A stretch of DNA of 64,000 nt, from positions 153,232 to 217,231 of the forward strand of contig NZ_QLAE01000003.1 in assembly GCF_005876855.1 (NCBI RefSeq). The letters run 5' to 3'. This DNA comes from Stutzerimonas nosocomialis. GTDB taxonomy: Bacteria > Pseudomonadota > Gammaproteobacteria > Pseudomonadales > Pseudomonadaceae. Shown here piece after piece: positions 19,109 through 27,525 of this stretch. Position numbers and translations under genes: made by a program. Each line of letters starts with the position of its first letter. Position 1 is the first letter of the stretch. A model generated the notes under the pieces. The model saw nothing but the letters and a program-made list of their open reading frames with translations. It had not been told where the DNA came from and ran no database searches.

Positions 19109-22100
19109 GCGAGTTGAAGGATCAACCTATCGAGCAAGGTGTTCGCAAGCGCACCCAATACGAAGATGCTCAGCGTAAGCGGCTCGTGCTGAATATCGAG
19201 CGAGAGGACGGTGGCAGGCTCACTCTGCCCATCGCTGTGGATATGCGCAGCCACGACGAAGAAGAGAACATCCAACAGAACACCTTCCTGGCCATCATGC
19301 CGCTGGCCAGGCTGCCGGGCCATAATGCCTATAACGAAGCGCCTCGCGGAGCACTACCACGCCCTGGTCGCATATACGTATTTCAGAATGGCAAGCTTTG
19401 GCGTGAAGTCTTGTGCGACGGCAAAGGCAATATGCAGGATGTCGACCTCGCCCATTGGCGCAAGCAGGCCGATAACGGAGCTGCTGCCGATGACCGGCCA
19501 TCGGTGGGCAAGCAGCAGCAGGTGGTACTGATTCCCATCCTTGTGCAAGGGCAATCCGTCGCCAACAACTACCTGTTGGCATACAGCGAAAAACCCTGGA
19601 CTTGGGAATATATCCGCTGGCTCGAAGAGGATCAGAATCGCGTCAAGTGCCGCGCCCAGATCGTCGCTTTCGCCTGGTCGGCGGCCGTCGTGGGGGCGAG
19701 CCAATGGCGGCCAACACAGACCATGCCGGCTGTGGTAATCAGCGCTCAGACCGACGGCTTTCGAGCGCGTGATTTGAGCATCGAAAGCCTGCTGAGCGAT
19801 CCCGCCCTGTTCACTCCCAGCCTCAGCAGCATCCCCTCGAACGAAATGAGCAGCCGCATGCAGCTACGCCTGGAAGAGCTGGCGGCCGCGACCCAAGCGC
19901 CACAGCCACTGCCACTGCCAACCGTGGAAGCCGGCACGGATGTGCTGGCCGAACGCAATATGCGTACTTATCCGAGACTGGTGGGGTTGATGCTCGATGA
20001 CCCACTGTTCGCACTCAGACATGCCTGTGCCCAGGCGCGCCTGGCAGAGTCCTATCTGCTTACCCTCAATGCGCTGGTGCCGCATCGGGCGAATGGACAA
20101 TATGCCCACGCGCTATACAGTTCAGTGCTGCAAGCCCCCCGAAGCCCCTTGGGCAAGTTCAAGAAACATTTGAATCTCGAACAACTACGGGACACGGTCT
20201 TCGAAGGCGAGCGCAAATTGGCCCGCGATCATCTCGCCTCGCAACTCCAGCGCTTGGTCAGCCTGCTATCAGACGTGCCGCTGGCGGCGCTTTTGTGGGA
20301 TTGGCAATACACCCATGATGAGCGCCTGCTGGAGCCCTATCAGCTACTCAGCGACATATTCAACACGCTCGGGAAACTGCCCGAACACATCGACGCCTTA
20401 TCCCAGGCAAGCGCCAGCAACCCCTTGCAAGGCTCTATCTTCCAACTGAGCGAGCGACTCCTGAGCGGTCGTCATCCTCTCACCATGCACTTCCTGGCAC
20501 AGCAGGATGGCAGCCTGCCCGAAGCGGTAACGCGCCTGATCGCTCTGGCCTCGAAAAAACGTGACCCGGACTCGAACCTCATGGGCGTGAGCAGTCTGCT
20601 GCATGTTGCCAATATCGATCCCCAAGACACGGACAAAGGGCTGGTCTACAAGAACCTGCACGCGCTGATCGGCGACTTTATGGATACGTTCTCCGTGGCG
20701 GTGCTGACCCAGGTTCAGCGACTGCATGCAGCCGATGTCACGGTGGCCATCCATTTCAACCGACTGTTCGGCCCAACACTCGGCGTCCTTGATAAGCTTT
20801 CGCCTAGCTGGCGCGGCGTGCAACTGGTAACCAATTCCCAAGCCCAGGCAGCGAACCTGAGAATCATCGGTATCCAGGGTGAAGGGCTGAGTAACGGGCT
20901 GACCACTTCAGAGCGCGTAGCGCTGACTCGCAAGAACTATCTATTCGCCAATGTCACGAACGCCGACAAGCAGGTCGTAGCCTCCACCAGCCCTCGCCAG
21001 GTGGGCCAGGGGCTACCCAATTATGGTCCTGGCGTTATCTTCGCGGCGCCAGCCGACCATCCTGAGGTCGTCAAATACAGTGCCTGGCGACATGCCGTCG
21101 CCAGCAAGATGGACACGGTCGCTCAGTCTCCCTCACTACCTGTGGTTGCTGTGGCCTGTGCCTTATATAACCTGAGTGCGCAGATTGAGGGGATGAGGGC
21201 CTTGAAAAGCGAAGCGGGGGATGGGGAGGATCGCTACCGTGCTGGATACCTATCCGCAGCCGCAGATCTTGTGGTTGCTTCAGGAAATCTGTCCAAACTT
21301 ATTCTTGGTGGTGAAAACCAACTCGTAACTGCTCTAAACAAACCTCGCTTCAATGTCTCCAAACTCTCAACCCGCTGGGCCATGAACTTGGCAGAACAAA
21401 CGGGCAGCCCGCGCTTACCAATGCTGCGTGCGCTTTCGGGTGGCGCCATGCTTTTTACGACAGCGATTACCGTCTGGGACGCCAAGCGCGCCTGGCACCA
21501 GGGCGACCGCGATGCCGCGCTGGCCTATGGCGTGGCAGCGGCAGGCGGAGCAGCCTGGACGGCCTACGCCTTAGGCATGTGTATCAACCCAGTGGTGTTG
21601 GTGGCCGGCGCAGTGCTCTTTATCGGCGGCAGCATAGTGGCCGGCTGGCTGGTCGACAGTGATATCGAGGCGTTGCTGAAGAATGGGCCGTTTGGCAAGG
21701 ATCATGGCCAGACCGGCATGCTCGATAAGGTATTCGGCGACGACCAGCGCTTTGCCCACCTCAGCGATCCGAAGACTGCCTACCAGCAACTGATCGGTAT
21801 TCTCGGCAGACCCATGATCCAGGCCAGCCGCCTGAGTGATTGGCTCGACCAGGCACCACCCAGCGTGCGCTCTGCTCTTGACACCATCAACAGGCAACGG
21901 CCGCCCCTGTACAATGTTCTAGAATGCCGCCGCGTATCCGCACAGCCCTTCGAGCGTGACGACTGGGTAGTACGCATCCATTCGCCGCTGCTGGGCATGT
22001 TCGATGCTCAACATTTTCAGTTCTACGCCAGGGAAGAGGTGGCCACCCTCCCCTTCACCGGCGTCTTCAACGTAGAGCACCCAGAACGCCGCCCTATCGA

Positions 22101-22407
22101 CGAACCCAAATTGTCGGCGTACCCGCTGGACAATACTTCTGTGCTCTACATTCTGCCCAAACAATTCCCGGTCATGACGCAAACGCCCCTGCAGCGCCAT
22201 GCTCAGCGGGTTACCCAACGCCTCAAGGTCTTTGGCCAGTTCCGCCTGGCCAAGCAGGCAGACCGTACCGACGGACTGATACTGCCGCAGCCGAGTCCCA
22301 AAACCTGGCAATCTTATCGAGCGGCTTTTGCCCTACCGCCAAAGCCGGACACCCAAACGGACGAAGCGCCTTACTGGCAGATCGAAACCCTGGAATTCAA
22401 GGTATGA
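19105..22407 (+). CDS. Putative VgrG-linked pore-type T6SS effector (VasX-like layout)
   Basis: A 1100-residue protein whose start overlaps the vgrG stop by four bases, the classic position for a VgrG-delivered toxin. The N-terminal part (about residues 25-120) resembles the N-terminal region of VasX/BTH_I2691-type effectors in having a Pro-Arg-Pro-Gly-x-Ile-Tyr-Val-Phe strand (RPGRIYVFQNGKLWREV). The long middle is alpha-helical and unrecognised. Three hydrophobic helices lie at about 774-790, 805-825 and 826-850 (INPVVLVAGAVLFIGGSIVA), the size of a colicin-like hairpin. The C-terminal 200 residues are soluble. No signal peptide or catalytic motif is seen. I infer a membrane-depolarising toxin; the family assignment is from memory and needs a profile search. 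Confidence 0.62.
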   Translation: MSELKDQPIEQGVRKRTQYEDAQRKRLVLNIEREDGGRLTLPIAVDMRSHDEEENIQQNTFLAIMPLARLPGHNAYNEAPRGALPRPGRIYVFQNGKLWREVLCDGKGNMQDVDLAHWRKQADNGAAADDRPSVGKQQQVVLIPILVQGQSVANNYLLAYSEKPWTWEYIRWLEEDQNRVKCRAQIVAFAWSAAVVGASQWRPTQTMPAVVISAQTDGFRARDLSIESLLSDPALFTPSLSSIPSNEMSSRMQLRLEELAAATQAPQPLPLPTVEAGTDVLAERNMRTYPRLVGLMLDDPLFALRHACAQARLAESYLLTLNALVPHRANGQYAHALYSSVLQAPRSPLGKFKKHLNLEQLRDTVFEGERKLARDHLASQLQRLVSLLSDVPLAALLWDWQYTHDERLLEPYQLLSDIFNTLGKLPEHIDALSQASASNPLQGSIFQLSERLLSGRHPLTMHFLAQQDGSLPEAVTRLIALASKKRDPDSNLMGVSSLLHVANIDPQDTDKGLVYKNLHALIGDFMDTFSVAVLTQVQRLHAADVTVAIHFNRLFGPTLGVLDKLSPSWRGVQLVTNSQAQAANLRIIGIQGEGLSNGLTTSERVALTRKNYLFANVTNADKQVVASTSPRQVGQGLPNYGPGVIFAAPADHPEVVKYSAWRHAVASKMDTVAQSPSLPVVAVACALYNLSAQIEGMRALKSEAGDGEDRYRAGYLSAAADLVVASGNLSKLILGGENQLVTALNKPRFNVSKLSTRWAMNLAEQTGSPRLPMLRALSGGAMLFTTAITVWDAKRAWHQGDRDAALAYGVAAAGGAAWTAYALGMCINPVVLVAGAVLFIGGSIVAGWLVDSDIEALLKNGPFGKDHGQTGMLDKVFGDDQRFAHLSDPKTAYQQLIGILGRPMIQASRLSDWLDQAPPSVRSALDTINRQRPPLYNVLECRRVSAQPFERDDWVVRIHSPLLGMFDAQHFQFYAREEVATLPFTGVFNVEHPERRPIDEPKLSAYPLDNTSVLYILPKQFPVMTQTPLQRHAQRVTQRLKVFGQFRLAKQADRTDGLILPQPSPKTWQSYRAAFALPPKPDTQTDEAPYWQIETLEFKV

Positions 22408-22408
22408 C

Positions 22409-23596
22409 ATGACGACGGAGATCTACGGCCCTGCGGCCTATCGTGGCAGTGCACTACCTGCACTGCCAGCCTCCATTCGCGACAGGCAGGGCTTGTTCGA
22501 CACAGCCCTGAAATGGGGGCATTACGCCAATCTGGACTCGATAGCCGAGATCGAAGGTCAGTTGATGAGCGAAGCCCATCTGGCCTACGAGCGACAAACA
22601 AAGGAGAAACGTAAACAACAAATTTACTGCGATGCTGAGCGTTGGAGTTTTGAAAATAGTGGCAAGTTACTACACTTCTTATTCCTATCAAAAATAATGT
22701 GTGTATTTTTTTTCTTCTTGCCATGGACGCTAAAGCTGGCAAATATTTATGATAGCGATTTTCTAGTAACAACATTTGGGCTTGCAATAATGATATTGAG
22801 CCTATTTATTTATGGCTCTTCAAAACCTTGGGCAGCTTATATCCTGGGGGCGGTATTAGGAATACTAACTGCAGGAACCATAGCCTGGAATCAAGGCACA
22901 TTCTGGGGCTACTGGAGTGAACAAACCGCCTTCTGGTTTGGCGCCATTCTACTTTTCATGGCCGTTATCGGCGTTGAATTGCTGATCGGCCTCTATTCCC
23001 TGATCTATACCCACGACGGCAGCGGATTCAATCGACGCGACGGCATGGTGCGGATCGGCAGACGTTTCCGCCCCCCCTTCGTTGCGCCCTTCTACGAATT
23101 CGACCCCGTAATGCAATTGCAGGTCACCCCCCATGGCGGGCATGACTATGTACTCTGGCTGCACCACCGCTATACCGACAACAAGGTCTGCCTGGGCATG
23201 AAGATGCACAGCCTGGGTCTGGACAAGGCCAACCTGTACGCCTTCTGGGATACCCTGCAGCGCTATATGGACGTCGAGCAGCCGCTGCCCGATCTGCCCG
23301 TGCTGGAACAGAGCCGTCACCTCGATCCCGTTGCCGCTGCCCACGATGCCGCCATCGGTCGCCCCGAGCGCTACTGGCGCGACCGCACCCTCGAAGGCTG
23401 GAAGCGCAGCTCCGCCCCCAAAAGCCTGAGAGAGGAAGTGGCCATCCACCCCTGGCAGCAGCAACCCTGCGCCCTGCGCGCCAGTATCGACCCCAGCCTG
23501 AGCATCGAAGACTATTACCGCAGCCAGGAGGCCAAGGGCATTCATGCCACGCCCAAAAGCGATGATTTCGCCAACTCCGGCGTACCGTCGACGTAG
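22409..23596 (+). CDS. Polytopic membrane protein, candidate immunity protein
   Basis: A 395-residue protein starting one base after the effector stop codon, with AAGGT as ribosome-binding site. Residues 1-80 are soluble; four transmembrane helices follow at about 85-110 (LLHFLFLSKIMCVFFFFLPW), 118-137, 141-160 and 174-200; the remaining 195 residues are cytoplasmic and include GFNRRDGMVRIGRRFRPPF. Proteins of this build (I recall them as DUF6708) often follow VgrG-linked effectors. Position and membrane topology fit an immunity protein protecting against a pore-forming toxin. The segment coding for the helices (about 22600-22930) is strikingly AT-rich compared with both flanks, a sign of local replacement. 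Confidence 0.6.
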   Translation: MTTEIYGPAAYRGSALPALPASIRDRQGLFDTALKWGHYANLDSIAEIEGQLMSEAHLAYERQTKEKRKQQIYCDAERWSFENSGKLLHFLFLSKIMCVFFFFLPWTLKLANIYDSDFLVTTFGLAIMILSLFIYGSSKPWAAYILGAVLGILTAGTIAWNQGTFWGYWSEQTAFWFGAILLFMAVIGVELLIGLYSLIYTHDGSGFNRRDGMVRIGRRFRPPFVAPFYEFDPVMQLQVTPHGGHDYVLWLHHRYTDNKVCLGMKMHSLGLDKANLYAFWDTLQRYMDVEQPLPDLPVLEQSRHLDPVAAAHDAAIGRPERYWRDRTLEGWKRSSAPKSLREEVAIHPWQQQPCALRASIDPSLSIEDYYRSQEAKGIHATPKSDDFANSGVPST

Positions 23597-23653
23597 AACT
23601 CCAAAGCTGTTCCAACCATTGACGGGCGAATATCAAACGGCGGGGCCGGCCTG

Positions 23654-24252
23654 ATGCGTCCTAGCAGCACCAACCGCAAACGCGCGGCGGCCTGGGCCAC
23701 GCCCGGCCCGCGCTTCATGACGTATATGGCGCGCTTGAGCTCCTTGGGGCTGGCGGCCACCGCGCTACAGATCGTCTGTGAGACGCTATACAACTATCAC
23801 CACCTCGACGCCCTGCAGCGCTGGATGTTGCACTGTTGCTGGGCGCGGAGGCTACCTGCATTACCGCGTCCCGCTGGACATCGCCATGCGCAGCAAGCCC
23901 ATCACCGCCACGCACCCCAGCCCGCCGTCCAGCGCTACCCGATTGAGCTGGACGCCTATCACCCCAGAGCATCTACATGGCTGAGGACAAGTACGGACGC
24001 CTGCCAAGTGCAGGCGACAGCGAACAGCAACTGGGTTTGAAACCCTGTATCCGGCGCCCAAGCCTGTACCGACTGGCCAGGCGCCTTTTAGCGCCCAGCA
24101 GATGCACCGTGACGCAACCCACGCCACGTCAATGGCAGCCCTATACCCCAGGCATGCCTGCCGATCTGGAAACCAGTGATGAAGCCGCTTACTGGCTAAT
24201 CAGCGAACGAGACCTCGCCGCCCAATCTTCAGGGCTAAGGTGTGGGAAATGA
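23654..24252 (+). pseudogene. Remnant of a second VasX-like effector, C-terminal part
   Basis: The coding signal jumps between all three plus frames: PRFMTYMARLSSLGLAATAL and LDALQRWMLHCCW (frame 2), GYLHYRVPLDIAMRSKPITA (frame 3), QRYPIELDAYHP (frame 2), then frame 1 to the stop at 24250-24252. The end of the last piece, QPTPRQWQPY...TSDEAAYWLI, matches the end of the intact effector upstream, QPSPKTWQSY...TQTDEAPYWQI. It is therefore a decayed tail of a homologous but different effector, with at least three frameshifts and probable deletions. It has no VgrG of its own. The order intact pair then broken pair is typical of effector replacement. Confidence 0.7.
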
Positions 24253-24455
24253 CCGAGCGCATTCCGCAGATCGACACCTTCAGCCGTCCCCAACCTGATG
24301 GCACGATACGTAAGCTACAGCTAGCTGAACATCGCGCCGAAACCTTCGACCGCTCCGCAATAACGGAGGCCGGATGGTCGAAGTCTGCCGGCCTCCATCT
24401 GGAAGCAGCACCTACGGGCTTCAGGCAAGCGTCGATCCCAACCCCGGTATCGTGA
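24249..24455 (+). pseudogene. Short ORF coupled to the effector remnant, probable immunity-gene remnant
   Basis: An ATG at 24249 overlaps the stop of the effector remnant as ATGA and opens a 68-residue frame starting MTERIPQIDTFSRPQPDGTI. It has no transmembrane helix and I do not recognise a family. Its position repeats the effector-then-immunity order of the intact pair, so it is most likely the truncated start of the cognate immunity gene. It could also be a small intact gene. Confidence 0.4.
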
Positions 24456-24545
24456 CCTACTGAGGGGGCCCTGGATGTACAGCCTTCGGGTTGACTTTCA
24501 ATTGCATGTCCAACCTCGGAGGTAACCACACCTCCCAATGTGCAG

Positions 24546-25262
24546 CTACTGTGGCACCTCCACCCGCACATGAATCGCATCATGCCGCCAGTACTCCACA
24601 TCACAATCGATCAGCCGGTCGTGCTGGTCGCGGTTCAGGCGGGTGATGCGCAGGGCGGGGCTGCCGGGGGCGACGCGCAGGGTGGTGGCGGCGTCGCCCT
24701 GCAGGGCGGTCGGGACCATGTCGAAGCGCACGCGCCCATAGTGGATGCCGTACCCGCTGGCATACAGCTCGGTCAGCGAGCGGGTCAGGTCGTGTTCGAG
24801 GATGCCGGGGAAATAGGCCGGGTTGAGGTAATGCTCGACGTACAGCACCAGGCGTCCGTCGATGCGCCGGGCGCGGCGGATCTGGATGACGCTCGAGAGT
24901 GCCGGCAGCTCGAGCAAGGCGCAGATTTCGGCTGAGGCGGGTATAAGGCGCGCCGACAAGACCTGGGTGGCCGGTACCCGGCCCTGTTCGCCGACCATGG
25001 CGTGGAAGTGGCTGCGCACCAGCGGGTTATAGGCGATGCGGGGCGGCGAGACGAACCAGCCGCGGCGGTCTTCACGGTAGATCAGCCCCTGCGATTCGAG
25101 CTGGCCCAGCGCCTCACGCAGGGTAATGCGGGTGGTATCGAACAGCTCGCTGAGCTGGCGCTCGGCGGGTAGCTTGCCGCCCGCTGGCAACAAACCGCGA
25201 CCGATCTGCTCCTGCAGGGCGCGGCATATGGCCGTCACCGCCCGGGGTGCCTCATCCCGCAT
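24546..25262 (-). CDS. GntR/HutC-family regulator with UTRA domain
   Basis: A 238-residue repressor-type regulator with an N-terminal winged helix (about residues 10-72; KLPAERQLSELFDTTRITLR is the recognition region) and a UTRA ligand-binding domain (about 90-232) ending in LIDCDVEYWRHDAIHVRVEV. In this family the UTRA pocket usually binds a substrate or product of the regulated pathway. It is divergent from the ABC importer operon that starts at 25605 and resembles the PhnR-type regulators next to aminoethylphosphonate transport genes. The ATG at 25262 has AGAGGAG upstream. A perfect 14-base palindrome overlaps its leader, which suggests autoregulation. Confidence 0.88.
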   Translation of the reverse strand: MRDEAPRAVTAICRALQEQIGRGLLPAGGKLPAERQLSELFDTTRITLREALGQLESQGLIYREDRRGWFVSPPRIAYNPLVRSHFHAMVGEQGRVPATQVLSARLIPASAEICALLELPALSSVIQIRRARRIDGRLVLYVEHYLNPAYFPGILEHDLTRSLTELYASGYGIHYGRVRFDMVPTALQGDAATTLRVAPGSPALRITRLNRDQHDRLIDCDVEYWRHDAIHVRVEVPQ

Positions 25263-25604
25263 CACGGCTCCTCTTTCTGGACTAGTCCAGCACCAAAAAA
25301 GCGCTTCATTGCCTGCTCCGAAAACACCGTCATGACGAGTAAGCCTAGGCGGCGCAGATGAATGCGCCGTGACAACGCTTGTTCGCCCGTCGAATGAGCA
25401 GGGCCCGTGCCAATGGCTCGTTGCCCGCAAGCCTTGTCCTGCAAGCACCGGAGCCTGAGCTAGGCTTCTCGTGGGCGCCCTGCCCGCGCGATGAAGCCGT
25501 ACGCGCCCCCGGCCCGGGGACATGAAACTGTCATTTGCACGCCCTAGATTGGCTTGGGTCTTGCTGACCTAGACCAACCCTGACATCTGCGAAAGGAGCT
25601 TCGA
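25263..25604. other. Divergent intergenic region between GntR gene and importer operon
   Basis: This 342-base gap holds no gene that I can support. It contains the 14-base palindrome next to the regulator (25277-25290), the related CTAGACCA site (25569-25576), and a possible PHO box at 25517-25534: a perfect CTGTCAT at 25528-25534 preceded, at the standard 11-base phase and with an AT-rich GAAA linker, by GGGACAT (four of seven matches). AAAGGAG at 25592-25598 is the ribosome-binding site of the binding-protein gene. The remaining sequence, about 25320-25510, shows nothing clear. Confidence 0.5.
25277..25290. promoter_or_regulatory. Palindromic GntR-type operator at the regulator start
   Basis: CTGGACTAGTCCAG is a perfect 14-base palindrome 15-28 bases upstream of the regulator ATG. 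Its core CTAGTCCA recurs as CTAGACCA near the importer gene (25569-25576), so both probably belong to the same regulator. Confidence 0.55.
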
Positions 25605-26663
25605 ATGAAACGGCTGCTGCTGGCTTCACTGCTGGGATCGGCGATCGCCCTGGCGACATCGGCGAACGCTGCGGATACGGATCTGAAGCGCCTCGAAGAG
25701 GCCGCGCGCGCAGAAGGCGCCATCAACAGCGTCGGCATGCCGGACAGCTGGGCGAACTGGAAGGACACCTGGGAGGACCTGGCCAAGCAATACGGCCTCA
25801 AACACCAGGACACGGACATGAGTTCGGCCCAGGAAATCGCCAAGTTCGCCGCCGAGAAGGAAAACGCCACCGCCGACATCGGCGATGTCGGCGCCGCCTT
25901 CGGCCCGATCGCCGTGCAGCAGGGCGTCACCCAGCCGTACAAGCCCACCACCTGGGAGCAGATTCCCGAGTGGGCCAAGGATCAGGACGGCCACTGGATG
26001 CTCGCCTACACCGGCTCGATCGCCTTCATCGTCAACAAGCAGCTGGTCAAGGACGTGCCCAGCTCCTGGGCCGAACTCAAGCAAGGCAAGTACAAGGTCG
26101 CCATCGGCGACGTCAGCGCGGCGGCACAAGCCGTCAACGGCGTGCTGGCGGCGGCCATCGCCAACGGCGGCGACGAGAAGAACATCCAGCCGGGCCTGGA
26201 CTACTTCGCCGAGATCGCCAGGCAGGGCCGCCTGTCGCTGTCCAACCCCACCATCCAGACCCTGGAGCGCGGCGAGGTCGAAGTGGGCGTGGTATGGGAC
26301 TTCAACGGCCTGTCCTACCGCGACCAGATCGATCCGAACCGGTTCGAGGTCCTGATCCCCGCCGACGGCTCGGTGATTTCCGGCTACACGACGATCATCA
26401 ACAAATGGGCCAGGCACCCGAACGCCGCCAAGCTTGCACGTGAGTACATCCTCTCCGACGCCGGGCAGATCAACCTCGCCAAGGGCAACGCACGGCCGAT
26501 CCGCGCCGAGCACCTGACCCTGCCGGCCGAGGTCCAGGCCAAGCTGCTGCCCAACGAGCAGTACGCCAAGGTCAAGCCGATCGAGGACAGCGCGGCCTGG
26601 GAGGCCACTTCCAAGGCGCTGCCGCAGCAGTGGCAGGAGCACGTGATCATCGAGATGGAATGA
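25605..26663 (+). CDS. ABC importer periplasmic binding protein
   Basis: A 352-residue extracellular solute-binding protein of the iron/thiamine/phosphonate-like group (family 1/6 of periplasmic binding proteins). A Sec signal peptide (MKRLLLASLLGSAIALATSA, cut after residue 22 or 23) precedes the mature protein; segments such as DIGDVGAAFGPIAVQQGV and GYTTIINKWARHPNAAKL are typical. The ligand is not readable, but the two phosphatase-like enzymes in the same operon point to a phosphorus compound such as a phosphonate or phosphodiester. It heads the operon and has a strong AAAGGAG ribosome-binding site. Confidence 0.87.
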   Translation: MKRLLLASLLGSAIALATSANAADTDLKRLEEAARAEGAINSVGMPDSWANWKDTWEDLAKQYGLKHQDTDMSSAQEIAKFAAEKENATADIGDVGAAFGPIAVQQGVTQPYKPTTWEQIPEWAKDQDGHWMLAYTGSIAFIVNKQLVKDVPSSWAELKQGKYKVAIGDVSAAAQAVNGVLAAAIANGGDEKNIQPGLDYFAEIARQGRLSLSNPTIQTLERGEVEVGVVWDFNGLSYRDQIDPNRFEVLIPADGSVISGYTTIINKWARHPNAAKLAREYILSDAGQINLAKGNARPIRAEHLTLPAEVQAKLLPNEQYAKVKPIEDSAAWEATSKALPQQWQEHVIIEME

Positions 26664-26721
26664 CCGCCAACGGCGAGCGGCCCGAGCCGCTCGCCGGCGA
26701 ACGATCAACCGGGAGCGCAGG

Positions 26722-27525
26722 ATGCACAAAGTCATACTCGTGGTGCTCGACGGCCTCAGCCACCAGGTCGCCGAGCATGCAATGGGGCACCTGCAGGCCT
26801 ATTGCGCGGCCGGACGCGCCGCCCTGTACCGCCTGCAATGCGAGCTGCCCGCACTGTCGCGGCCGCTGTACGAATGCATCCTCACCGGGGTCCGGCCGAT
26901 CGACAGCGGCATCGTGCACAACGATGTGGTGCGCCTGTCGGGCGAGCGCAGCATCTTCCACTACGCCCGCGACGCCGGGCGCAGCACCGCCGCCGCGGCC
27001 TATCACTGGATCAGCGAGCTGTATAACTGCGCGCCCTTCCAGCCGGCGCGCGACCGCCATAGCGACACGCCGGAGCTGCCCATCCAGCGCGGCCATTTCT
27101 ACTACGCCGATCATTATCCCGACTCGCATCTGTTCGCCGATGCGGAAAGCCTGCGGCTGCGCCACGAGCCGGATTTCCTGCTGGTGCATCCGATGAACAT
27201 CGACGACGCCGGCCACCGCCACGGCCTGGATTCGGCCGAATACCGCAACGCCGCCCGCCGCGCCGACATCCTGCTGGCCGAGTACCTGCAGCGCTGGCTC
27301 GATGACGGCTATCAGGTGCTGGTCACCGCCGACCACGGGATGAACCGCGACCGCTCGCACAACGGGCTGCTGGCCGAAGAGCGCGACGTCCCGCTGTTCG
27401 TGCTCGGCTCGGCGTTCAGCCTCTGCGCCAGCGCCGCACCGTCGCAGACCGAACTGTGCGGCACCGTCTGCGAGCTGCTCGGCGTACCCCACGACAAGCC
27501 GCTGTGCCGGGAGCTGCTGGGATGA
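26722..27525 (+). CDS. Alkaline-phosphatase-superfamily phosphodiesterase/phosphatase
   Basis: A 267-residue cytoplasmic enzyme of the nucleotide pyrophosphatase/phosphonoacetate hydrolase branch. The two-metal site is visible: Asp10 (VVLDGLS), a candidate nucleophile Ser46 in ALSRPLYECILTG, Asp161/Asp162 and His165 in NIDDAGHRHG, Asp204-His205 in TADHGM, and a later His in DRSHNG. Family members usually use Thr as nucleophile; Ser46 here is a prediction. There is no signal peptide, so the substrate is attacked after import. It lies between the binding protein and the permease genes and overlaps the next gene as ATGA. Confidence 0.82.
   Translation: MHKVILVVLDGLSHQVAEHAMGHLQAYCAAGRAALYRLQCELPALSRPLYECILTGVRPIDSGIVHNDVVRLSGERSIFHYARDAGRSTAAAAYHWISELYNCAPFQPARDRHSDTPELPIQRGHFYYADHYPDSHLFADAESLRLRHEPDFLLVHPMNIDDAGHRHGLDSAEYRNAARRADILLAEYLQRWLDDGYQVLVTADHGMNRDRSHNGLLAEERDVPLFVLGSAFSLCASAAPSQTELCGTVCELLGVPHDKPLCRELLG

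Noticed and set aside
16242-24455. A complete type VI secretion system
   Set aside because: Only hcp, vgrG and cargo genes are present; no sheath, ClpV, baseplate or membrane-complex genes.
24507-24536. GGAGGT/ACCTCC inverted repeat as terminator between the remnant genes and the GntR gene
   Set aside because: Only a six-base stem with no T-tract on either strand; too weak to call.
24540-24935. Plus-strand frame opposite the GntR gene
   Set aside because: Overlaps the conserved UTRA-domain coding sequence of the minus strand and lacks any recognisable feature.
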